Part shown: positions 21,712-32,768 of the stretch, in pieces | How the letters are laid out: every line of letters begins with the position of its first letter | Numbering within the stretch: the stretch's first letter is position 1 | Assembly: GCF_000002985.6 (NCBI RefSeq) | Contig: NC_003280.10 | Coordinates: 10,474,501 to 10,538,500 of the forward strand | From: Caenorhabditis elegans | Lineage: Eukaryota; Nematoda; Chromadorea; Rhabditida; Rhabditidae | DNA: 64,000 nucleotides | Direction of reading: 5' to 3' | Position numbers and translations under genes: made by a program | Notes under the pieces: generated by a model | The model's input: only the letters and a program-made list of their open reading frames with translations | The model's database searches: none | What the model was told of the DNA's origin: nothing

Positions 21712-22203
21712 ATGAAGAAAATGTCAATTTCACCAATCCAAGGAGACATTCGACCTGATGTTGAAGAATTAATGGAGATAAAAGAAGAAGAGGAACATGA
21801 TAAACAAGCTGAACAACAATCAAGTACAACTCCAAAACTTGTACTTATAATCACAATTCCATATGTGATTATTCTTCCATTCTTTTCTAAAAATCTTCAT
21901 GACTGGTACACCACTTTTCTCTTATGTCTTTTCATCGGCTTCACTCTGGATCTTGTAGCCATTGGAGTTCGATTCTTTTCTGTTTTACGGCCATTATCAT
22001 CAATTGAAGCAGCTGCACTGACAGCAATGGTACTTTTTTATGCAAAATATATTTGTGAAAAGTATGAATCTCCATTGAGTTATTCCTTATTCTCGTTGTT
22101 TTGTTTATTTTTGTTACCCGCATATTACCGATGTTTTTTATTATTGAAGTTTAAGACTTCACATCGAAAAATGTTTAAGAGTATGGTAGAAGATGATTTT
22201 TAG
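21712..22203 (+). CDS. Intronless four-pass membrane protein, unknown function
   Basis: The single open frame encodes 163 residues. The N-terminal ~40 residues are strongly acidic (DVEELMEIKEEEEHDKQ). Hydrophobic segments follow: KLVLIITIPYVIILPFF, TTFLLCLFIGFTLDLVAIGV, AAALTAMVLFYAKYI and LFSLFCLFLLPAYYRCFLL. The tail is basic with an acidic end (VEDDF). The start at 21712 follows an acceptor-like CTTCAG. AATAAA occurs about 30 bp after the stop. It shares no clear sequence with the preceding tetraspan gene apart from topology. I do not recognise it. Confidence 0.7.
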   Translation: MKKMSISPIQGDIRPDVEELMEIKEEEEHDKQAEQQSSTTPKLVLIITIPYVIILPFFSKNLHDWYTTFLLCLFIGFTLDLVAIGVRFFSVLRPLSSIEAAALTAMVLFYAKYICEKYESPLSYSLFSLFCLFLLPAYYRCFLLLKFKTSHRKMFKSMVEDDF

Positions 22204-23351
22204 ATTATTATTATTAATGTATGTAAATGTGAAATAAATTATTTGAAATACAAAATGATCATATTCCAAAAAATCTAAGCTTCCGAAAAACATCACAGGT
22301 ACAATCGGATTCAAAGAATTTATTAATTTATTAAAGTAATAACTTTTAAGGTTTTTTTCCATTAATGTATATTTGTCGATTTTTTTGTGGAGTTAGAAAA
22401 ATAGAGGTCAGGGTTTTTGCTACTTTTTGGTCAAAAACGGATTCAATTCTCTGATTTTATTAAACTTTATATGTATGGGCTTGGATAAAATTGAAATTAT
22501 TTTATTCATTAGTGAAATGAAAGGACAAGAAACGACATTTCAGAGTACGGGGACGGGGGCATAAAAAGATTAAAGTGAATAGGTTAAAAAAGATTCTGAT
22601 CAACAAATGAAGAAATAAATATTTTTTCGTGATTTTTTTTGCAGTTTTAGAAAAAAGAATAAAGTATTTGGGAAAAAAATGAAAAAATGTACCTATCGAT
22701 ATCATTCAGGGAGAGTTTTTCATAGAGGTCTTTGTGTGTGTTGTTGTTTGAATTTTTGAAAAAAAAATCCATTAAAAAGTACATAAATTTCAAGAAAAGT
22801 GTTTCGTCGACATAGATTGGTTGTATCTGAGTGAAGAAGTCCTGGTTACTCAACATTTTTACATATTGGCTGATCAATTCGGGAGAGCCTGTTTGGAATC
22901 CATGAGACAAGAGAAGGGGGAATAAATGAGAGGAGATGAGGTATAGATTTGAAAATAAATACAGTTGGGGGATGAAGAAAACTGGGCTGAAAATTTGAAA
23001 AGTTGGCGACGGGGTTTTTAGAGTATACACGATTGTAACCGGGGGGATACATGTTGGTTGGACACAAGTGGTTTCATATAAAATGCTGAACGGTGTGGAT
23101 GAGATTTGAATGAGAAGAAGTAAAGAAATAATATTATAATAAAACAATTTTCAATGAGTGTCAGACAGAGAGACAGAGAGTCAGAGAAAAAGAGAAAAGA
23201 CATTTCTGGGCGAGGGATTTTTTGGAAGAAGGTTTGAAAGAATTGCAACGGCCCACTGGCGCAAACAAAAATGATATATGAAGCATTAGCTTATGAAGAT
23301 GATAGGGTGCCTGAAATACATTATTAAATTCATGTTTAAAAATTCATGAAG
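22204..23351. other. Convergent 3' region, probable long myrf-1 3' UTR
   Basis: On the myrf-1 strand the first AATAAA signals after the stop (TTTATT on plus) lie near 22500, about 850 bases downstream, with more near 22320. The strand is pyrimidine-rich and contains a 166-codon open frame (23147-22647) that I do not accept as a gene. TACCTCA occurs at 22937-22943. Confidence 0.5.
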
Positions 23352-26300
23352 TCACTTACACATGCGATAAAAGATCAGATTGTACTCCTCGTAGGATCCA
23401 TTTGAATCCTCGCTGAAGCAGGTTTCAGTGGAGTAGCCGACTCGGAACCGGTAGGCTGATTGGATGAAGGAACCCATAGATAACTCGAAGATATTGTCAA
23501 ATAGCTGAAATTTGAATAGTTTTCATAGTTTAAAAAGGCGAAACTCACTCTTGTAGAAGTTGGTACCGGTGATTCGCTTTGTTGAGTTCGGCTCAACGGA
23601 CAAACTTTGTGGTTGAACTCTGTTGAAGGGAACGCTCCGCAGTTGCTCACGACTTTTGAAATTGGAGCTCTATAATTTTTTAAAAGTTTAAAAATTCAAA
23701 ATTCAAGGTGCCAACTTACTTAATTTCAATTTCAAGAGCAACATCAGGCATATATCTTGACACTGGCACAAAGACATTGAAGATTCCTTTTCGTTTGTTA
23801 CAACTGCGTTCCACACAGTAACGCTGGTCAAGTGTCACATTCAGTGCAGGGATTCTAATCTCAACTCCAGTTTCAAAAGCCATGTGCTCAAGGTTTGGAG
23901 CACGTGCGATGCCATTGGTTCTGTTGGATGGACTCTCTGGATATACTTCATCGCCATTGTCGAGGCCCTGTAATAATGTACAGTGAAGGCTTAGAATTGT
24001 TGAATATCTAAGATTATAGTCTCGTGACGGAAATAGATTAAACTTACATGTGTAGCGATGGCTCTACTGTCCTCTACAACGGGCGGCGTATCTGTACAAC
24101 AATATGTTTTACAAGATGGATTGAAGCATTTTTCAAGTAGTATAGGGGCATCGGGTTGGAATGAGGGCATGAAGTTGGCTGAAAAATCATGAATTTTTGT
24201 ATGAAGCTCGGAAATTTGGACTAACCTGGTGATATGACAAGATTGGCGAGTTCTCCTTTAGTGGATGGTGTGTTCGTTTCGAAATGTTGGTGATATCCGT
24301 AGTTTCGGTTATGCCAATCAAGGACATAAAGAGCTGACATGGCGAGAAGACAAGCGGCCATAATGGAAACCAAGGTGACAACTGTTCCTTGACTAAGTCG
24401 GCTTCCACAGGATTGTGCCTGTTTTATGGCACGATGCTTCCTGCTTCTCTTTGGTTGTGACGTGGCATTGGTTGCAGTTGATGTGAGTGAGCATCTTGAG
24501 TATGAGAGACTCTTGTTGTCTCCGTTGAGGTTAGATGCCATTGAGCTAGCGAGCTTCTTTCGGACTGCGTATTCATTCAATCGTCTGCTAATCTCGGCAA
24601 CTTTTTCATCGATCTTACTGTCCAAGTCTCCGGTCATTCTGCAGAGTTGTTGAGTTGCCATTACAGTCTCGTAGAACACTCGTCCCTCATCAATTGTCAA
24701 ATAATCTCCAATATCTCGTACTGCATCAGGAAGCACAGCTTGAAGCTCTTGTGCAATCAGTCCTGTGCGATGTCTTTGTTGCTCATCAAGTCCCCAGATG
24801 TCTGCGACTTCTGGTTTGTAGCGGTAATCGACAACACGGAGTTTCAGAAGGTTTTCAATAGCTTCAGCAGTTTCCCGTTCAGTAATTGCTTCCTTGAGTC
24901 GAATATCGGATGGATTGATTATTCGGCCACTCATATAAATGTCCCCAGCTACTGTAAGCTTGGCACTTTCAACCTGATGTTCAGTTCCGACGGAGACAGC
25001 TCCCTGTGTATACAGGGCTCCTCCATTTCGTTGCCATCCAATGTCCGTATCTTGTGGCTCGAAGCTTCCTGGATTGGTGGCTCTAACGATGACCTTCTCA
25101 GATGCGTATGATTGAATAAGAACTCCATGCTCAGATTCATCAATGCTTGCAAATAACCTGACAACCAAAAGGAAGAATTTTTGCTCCGGGTTTGGACGAT
25201 TCTTTTGTTTTCTTTGGTTGTTAAGGGTGGTCTCAGAGAAATGGAGACGTGGTACACAAACTTTTGTCATTCTTCGTTCTTGAATTTCAAAGAGCACAGG
25301 AGTATGTGTATGTGGTTTACGATCGGCTCGAGATTGGCGAATTGTGATTTCAGACGATGGCATCTCAGCTTTAACTCCACAGAACGAAAGTTTGAAGTCA
25401 CGAATTGGAACGAGTCGGTTGTTGAAGTTAACGTACTTTGGTGGCATTGTATCGGAAGCTTCCACGTTTACAGAGATCTGAAAATAAAATAATAATACAT
25501 TTTAAACTCCTATATATCTACATACCTGGAAATGATTTTTCTTCTGGTTCACAAAGCAATTATCATTTGAGTTGTAGTTGAATCCCTTATCAGCAACAAC
25601 ATGTACTTGAAGTTGTTGTAGCGGTTGAGCGTTGATGTCATACAGTGGACTCCACTGTTCTTCTTGAAACTTTGAGAATCTGATTGCCTGTTGCTGACTG
25701 TAATTCTCATCTGGAAATCCGTCAATACCAGCAAAGCTTGGAGCGATTCTTGGCGTTTCACACGGGGTGTCAAGTCGGCTTCTCTTACGTGGCATCTCCA
25801 AAACAGGGCTTGGCATTCCACTGTCGGCTCCTCCACGAATAATGTTGAAAAGGTTGAGTTGAGCCAGGGTGTTTGTAGGTTGATTGACTGCAGCAGTTCC
25901 CGGTTGGCTCCAGAATTGTGGAGCATTCATGTTTTGCATTTGGGCGTGAATCGATGATTGTTGGGGCATCATAAGATTTCCGCCACGTGTCTGCTGATGT
26001 TGTTGCTGGCTGAGTTGTTGAGATTGAATATTGTTCATTGTTTGATTTCCGTTATCATTGGCTCCAGCGTATCCGTTAAATTCATTTGGGGAGAACATTG
26101 GGTCCGAATGATGTGATGATGATGACGATGAAGAGACATTTCCGCAAGGATCCGTCATTGCTGGAGATTCAGGGAATCGACGGGGCTGAAATTTCACACA
26201 TTAATTGTATGTTTCAGCACACAATGACGCCATTCTGTCTGTAGTTTTTTTTTCAATACTTCTAGTTATTTAACCAAAATTACTTCTTATGTCCATATCT

Positions 26301-27987
26301 GCCGATTTAAACCCTATAAAACCCCTGTCTCTAGACACTTTTGGAAAAAGGGAAATCGGTTCTCAAGGTTATCTCTTGTTCTTCATCTTATTCTTGTTCA
26401 AGGCTTCGCCTCTTCACCACAATCTTTTCTATCAATTAGTGAATTACGTAACATAGAAGAATTAGAACATTTGTTCCGTTTTTTCTTATCCCGAAGAGAT
26501 ATTTCATCAAATGAAAAGAATAAGAAACTAACCTGAAAAATGCCATTTTGGTTTTGTCGTTGCTGTGCTTGCAGCATTTGTTGCTGTTGCTGTTGAACTC
26601 CTAGATTTTGATGCATGCTATCTGCTGAAGACGTAGGGGACACCATTGAGCCATCGTCTTCGTCAGTATCTTGAGTTAAGTACTGCATCATGTTAAAGTG
26701 CTCCGAGTTGAGCCCGTCAAACTCGCCTGAAATTTGTTTTTATTTTTAATCAAATTTATTTTGTAAATGTTTTTTAAAAAAGTCTAAATAATCATCCTAA
26801 ATTAATTTTTTTAAGTTAAAGCCACAAGAAGGAACATTGGGTCTACGTACTTACGCCTTTCTGCCTACATGCCTACAAGCATACACAAACTGTTTTATTA
26901 TCAAAATAAAGGAGGAACATTTTGCACCAATAAAACCAGTTGGCAGTTTTTGATAAAACTAAAGACAACCGAGATATAAGCTGTCAAAGTGGAAATATGG
27001 AAATACGAATTGCATATTTTAAAATGGAACATTTAAAATCTGAAATAACTTTTTTTCGCAAAAATAATATTTTTAGACACAAAAATGTTTGCTTTGCCAG
27101 CATCTACATCGACGTTCCTTCTTTCAAGAAAAAAAAACCAAAACGAGCTTCCGTGATTGTGGGTCGAGAGAAAAAAGAAACACAATGAGGAAAGGAGCGA
27201 ATCTGGGCGCGTGAAAAGATGCACTTTTTCAAGGGAAGCGTGTAAGTAGATAGGCGAACGAGACGAGTGATCATATAGGACATTGAGACGCAGACATGAT
27301 GATTGAGGCAAGAAGATAGGAATCAGAAAGTGAGTGGTCACTTCATGGCTTGCCGCCGGACACCACGGCATGTTTTGAAATTGTCTGTGTGTGTGTGTGT
27401 GATGGTGACCTAGACCTAGACACCTAGACTAGGTAGAGTAAGTGCAAGGTACAGTAACCTTCTTGATATGTAACCTGCAGATCAGATGTGGGATTACAGT
27501 AGTAATTTCTGAATGAGCTTCAATAATTCAGTAGAGATTTTGTGAATCGTTGAAAAACAGTTTTCCAAAATATTAAATTTTGTCATTTTACTTTTAGTTG
27601 CAGGGTTACTGTAGTAAACTTCATAATTTCAAAATCGATATTGAAATGCAAATATATGTTTGAAAATAAATGATAACTCGATTTTATTTTTAAAAAAAAG
27701 TTTAGTAGTAAATCTTCAAGGATTGCACTCCACTACTTTAAAAGGATTTATCTTAATTCATTTTAAAGATATCCAGAAATAATTAATTCAAAAAGATAAA
27801 AAAAGACCTAAAAATTATTTTGTCAGTTGACAATTGTTTGATAGAACAAACGATAACTGAAAAGTAAGCCCTCAAAGTTGAAAAATGAGGTTGCAAAAAT
27901 GTTCAGGTTTTTTAATTGTCCTAGAACACCGTCAAAACCTATTTTTTTTTAATATGTCTTACCTTTCAGAAGGTCCGAGCTCGACAT
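23352..27987 (-). CDS. myrf-1: MYRF membrane-bound transcription factor
   Basis: Exons: 27987-27963, 26726-26533, 26185-25526, 25477-24226, 24178-24048, 23967-23720, 23669-23549, 23504-23352, 927 residues. Order of parts: an acidic and Gln-rich activation region (1-170, with poly-Q runs, hence the older name pqn-47); an Ndt80/Ig-fold DNA-binding domain (about 190-450, with [15 protein letters not shown]); an ICE self-cleavage domain starting at [20 protein letters not shown] with the Ser483/Lys488 dyad; one membrane segment (about 658-680, [19 protein letters not shown]); and a luminal MYRF C-terminal domain with paired Cys. Family knowledge: a trimer cleaves itself at the ER or cell membrane, and the N-terminal part enters the nucleus. 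In worms it works with PAN-1, induces lin-4 and drives DD synaptic rewiring. The 25-nt first exon is separated from exon 2 by a 1.2 kb intron. The start agrees with the catalytic residue numbering I remember. Confidence 0.95.
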
Positions 27988-30900
27988 GTTCGAAGTGTGC
28001 TAAAGTATCGGTTCTTTGGTATTGGGTATGTGGGAGGGCTTCTGTAAGCATAACAATTCGGAAATGAGCCATGACAAAAATAAAATATGTTGAAGTTCAA
28101 GATGGGTTAAATTTACGAACATCTAGATCATATTAAAGATGAAAAAGTCAAAAAAGTAGGTTAGCAGGGTAGTAGACACACACACGCGGAGCAAGATGGC
28201 CTCCACGGCTGCTGCAGCGTCAGCAAAAAAAACGCTCAGTCTGTGTCTGTGTCTGTGTCGGCCTCGTACTCCGCTCTCGTCCCGAGAAGCGAGAGAACCC
28301 CGAGAAATAGTGTGAACAGCGGAGAGACTGCAGGCGAGGGTGTTAGGTGGGGGGTCGGCACCCGGCCGAGTCCAGCCTGGCACCGCTAGCCACGCCAACC
28401 TGTCTGCGTCTCCGAGGCGGAGAGATCGGGAGAAAAATGGAAGAGAAAGAGCGCTCGTTTTTTTTATGTTTCCACTGCCTGGCCTGCGTTGAGCGCGCGG
28501 CAGTTGAGGAGGAAGAGGCGAATTGGAAAAAAGTGGGGAAAATGGGAGGAAACGAATGCCACCCTCTGGTTTTTGCGTATGAGCAAACATGGTATCAGAC
28601 CTACACACAGAGGCGAACGCGCCAAGCTTTGGATTTTTTAGAACTGAAGGTAACTGGGGTACAAGGAAAATTTGGGCAGCTTTGGTTTCTTTTTTTTTGG
28701 CAATTTTGGTTTTGTCGGGAAATCAAGAAGTACGATTTTCTATAGGATCATGAATAATAGAAAAATATTTGGATTCTGGGAGAGATAGTTGTCAGGCAAA
28801 TAAAGGGTGCAAACTTTTTGGAATTTCTGCGTAAATTGATATCGGAAAAATTCCAATAGACTTTTTTATTACACCTGGTATCAAATCTAAAACTTTAAAA
28901 AAACCTTAAGTTTTAGTTATTTCAATTTCTGAAACTATCCAAAAACTTTTTTAAAACGTTTTTAAACTTTATTCTTTCATCAACAAAACACAGCTTTAAT
29001 TTTTTGGAATTTAAAATTAGTTTGAAATGCCCAGAATTTTGTTTTTGCCACCGCTGGTCATCAGAACCAGCTGTGTAACCATATAATACTCTCAAAAACT
29101 ATATGATTCGCATCTACACTGACACCATTTTCAGATGTGCATCAAATTTATTAAAAAAGTGTTTACAAGTTTGGGAAATCGGAACGAGAAGGGGGAGGGG
29201 AACGGAGAGAAAAACGAACATTTTGAAAAATGACCAGCACCTGCTGACACCTCACATTGAAACTGATAAGGTTGATAAAGGGTCAGTGGAATGGTTGACT
29301 GATGAATTGAGGTGCTGTGAGCTTTGATTAAAGTTTTTCAATGTATGGAAGTTGTCATTTAATTTTAAAAAAATACTTGAAAAGGGGAAAAGTTAAGTAA
29401 TAGTAATAGATTTGAAAAATTTAGATAAAAATTAAAAAGTATATGAATATTTGGTAGGACATTCAAAATAGATTTTTCAACTATCAAATCTCTATTAAAC
29501 CTCCAAAAAAGTATTAGATTTTTTTTATTTCGAATAAATTCAGGCAACCAAAATATGCACATCTGTAATTGATGCCAGCTTGAACAAAACTTATATCTAT
29601 GTATATATTTACTTAATGTACAATAAACAACAGCTGAAACATTTGGTGCATAGCGGAAAAAAAAAGTTTGAACAAATTTCGCAATTCCTAACAAAGGCGG
29701 GGTGTCCGGTACCAGGCACACCAGCCATTAAACTTTTGAAATGAGCAATTACAATAGATAAATGATAGGTGATTACGGTAGGGACAATGAATTTACAAAA
29801 TTGGTATTGATATATTGGTATAGTTTATATGTCAGCCTATAAAATTTGGGTTATGATGGTGTGTGATAGCAGCCATTATTTTAAAGATAGAGCTAGTGGA
29901 GGGGATATTGTCTATATAATGTTGATTTTTTTTCAAATTGTAACATTTTCAGTCATAGTTTTGGTAAATTACCGAACAATAAAAATGCTTATATTTCGAG
30001 AAAATTAGAGCAATTCTTATGTTTTAAATGCTCGCATACGAATTTTTGATATAATTATAATTCGAATATGCAAAAAAGTATCAAAAAAAATTATAGAGAA
30101 ATTTTTCTATGATATTTGGTCGCATTGGTTTTAAACAGAATCCTAAGTGGTTACTCCCCCTTTAAATTTTATTTTGAAATTAAAACTGAAAATTCTTCAG
30201 AGTGACTCATCTAACCATTTCAAAAACATTTTTTTTTAAAGGCCAAAAAACAGCAAAATCCCGTACCAACTCGTAAACCAACAATGACCTTTCTTGACCT
30301 ACAATCCTCTGTCTCCTCTTCCCCCAATTGTCTTCCATATTTCTCTATGTCTCTAATACCTGTAGCGAGTACTAAGGACACTCTCTCTCCTCCCACTTCC
30401 CCCCGTACAAAAACGGAGAGCGTCATCGTTCATATTTATAAGTATACAATAAATAGAATAAAAAACTGCGAGAGCCAGATGGGAGGAAACGTTTCTCTCG
30501 TCTGTCCACATACACTCGATTCTTCGAAAAAAGAGAGTCAAATGGACATCCGAGTGTTCCCTTTCTCCCCTCGAGGATAGCGATTATTTAGAGTTGAGTG
30601 GTATTGGTGTTGTGGAGGGGGAAAAATGAGAGAATTTCGCCCGGAAAAAATTTGAATTTGTTCAAGTGGACAAAGGAATTGAAACATAGACACACACGAC
30701 ACCAATGGTGGGTTCATGAAAAATTGAATAGGCAGCAGTTGGCAAGGAGATTGATGGTGGGATGGGGGGAATGACGGTTACAAATTCTGATGTGGTGGGG
30801 GTTTTTGAAGAAAACTTTGATTTATTAGCATATGGATGACCTATAAATTAATATGGAATGGACCCTATGCAGTAATTATCAAAAAACGGCCATTTATAGC

Positions 30901-32768
30901 TTTTTGTAAATGTTGGGCTCATATGCGCTAAGTGGTTTTCAAATTGACCCGTTGATTTTTTTCAAAATTTGAGGAAAATTTATATTCTTGGGCATAGTTA
31001 TACTTGGGCACCGAAATATACCGTTGTTTCTGACAAAGGACAAATTAGACGTAATAAAATATCTTCAAGTTATCAGGAATACATACCCGAAGCCGTTGGT
31101 TTTTCATATTGATCAATTGATTTATTGGGGAGTTTTGAAGATGTTCTTTTTAAAAATTATTTTAAAAAGAATATAATAGTGTAGAAATTATACATAGACT
31201 TAACCTAGGCCTACTCTAAATTCCTAAATTATGCCTTCATGAGCAGTAGATATTTGTATTGTTTCCTATTCAAGTTTTACAAAAATACCTTATCATATCG
31301 GCGTTGGCAGTTTTCCCTAGTTTACACGCTAAAAACGTAATTTTAATAGATTCCATAGATGACATTTGGAACACCAAATCAGTTTCATAGTTCTAAAAGT
31401 TGTGTAACTCAAAAATCTATAGGGATTATTCTGAAAATATTGCACCAAACTTCATAGAGAGAATATTAAAAGTTTGTATATATGGTGAACATACAAAACA
31501 AGCCATAACATACGTAAAGGGCCGACCGAAAAAAGAAGAAAAAGAATCGGGCGATGATCGTCGGGATAGAGATGAGTGCGAGAGAAAATGTGGGCTGTAT
31601 GGGCTGCTGGTAGTAGTAACCTTGAGAGTCGGTGGGGTCGCCGGAGAGGGCGCCCTGTGTCAGAATTTTGCCCCCTTCTTCCCTTTTTGCTTTTTTTGTC
31701 CAATTCGTTCGCCGTTTTTCTATCTCAATTCGTATTCCTATTCTCGGTCGAGGTCAACTCGGTATGGGTGGCAGTGACGATTATTGGGGAAAACGAATCG
31801 GATGGATATATGGAGTCAAGGGAAGCAATTAGTTCAAGGCTCTGGAAGAATGGGGAAATTATGAATAATTTCCAAATATACAATAAAAAAGCCTGAAATT
31901 TGTTTTTGTCCCATGGCAATAGTTACAAAAAATTACGAAGAAAAAAGGTTGCAGCTTTTGTAGAAAACCTACAAAAACCAGTCGTATCCTTTTCCTCAAA
32001 AATCCTCTACTTCCAGGTCTCTCATTCGCATTATCGTTATCTTAAAATATATACCGAGAAAGTAGACTTGTGAAACTCCTGATTTTTTTTTTGATTTTTG
32101 AAGCCATTTAGTTTTTATCATAATAAAAAAATGTTATTCCAAAAATTCCTATCACATCACAGCTCAAGATATTTTTGCAAAACAAGTTCAATTCTTTGAA
32201 CTCACTAGTTAATATAATCTTTCTAATCCAAAAATAACATAAATTGGTAAAGGTGGAAAACAATCAGTATCCATGGAGATGTTTTGTTTTTGGAATAAAT
32301 AACTTTCAGAACGGGAAAATAATAATTGGTAAACAAAATGAGCTAATCAGAGCACACTTTCGTTATTAGTCGGGACTAATATTAATGACATAAGTCGGAA
32401 TATTTGACGTTTTGACCACTTGCAGCAAAACCACGATGTTTAGACATCGTAACCTTATCTTTCTTTTTGAAAGTTTGTGTTGCGGCAATTGGAAAAATTT
32501 TGCGGTGAACACGTTCTTTCGAGGTCGAACGGCAGAATGAAAGCTATTTAAAAAAAGAAAGCTATTTAATATAAAATTCTATAGAATTTGAGCGAGTCCC
32601 TCTGATGGCTTTAGCAATTTTTCAGCTTAAATGAAACTGTAAGAACATGTCTGGAAATTATGTAACGCTTCAAATACATGCATTTGAAAAGTTAAGTCAA
32701 TATTAAATACCGAATTTAAAAATTCACAACATTTTTATAAAGACCAGATTGTCAAATTGTTCAAATAT
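27988..32768. other. Large upstream region of myrf-1, no gene seen
   Basis: This 4.8 kb stretch contains GC-rich blocks at about 28180-28620, 30270-30600 and 31520-31760, in contrast with AT-rich surroundings. GT-CTGTGT repeats occur at 28238-28260. ORFs on both strands are short and lack splice continuity. It is most likely regulatory sequence for myrf-1 (minus) plus the 3' side of the Ser-rich gene. Confidence 0.45.

Noticed and set aside
22647-23147. 166-codon minus-strand ORF after myrf-1
   Set aside because: It lies in the pyrimidine-rich probable 3' UTR of myrf-1. It is rich in Phe/Leu/Ser as expected from T-rich sequence, with no splice signals and no domain.
24647-25492. Plus-strand ORFs of 100-154 codons
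   Set aside because: They are antisense shadows of the large myrf-1 exon, which shows clear family conservation.
28123-28745. Long ORFs on both strands in the GC-rich block upstream of myrf-1
   Set aside because: Open frames on both strands at once are the result of GC-rich composition. No splice sites or recognisable motifs support a gene.
31400-31896. Overlapping ORFs near 31400-31900 with basic stretches
   Set aside because: They overlap in several frames on both strands in a GC-rich block, with no splice continuity.
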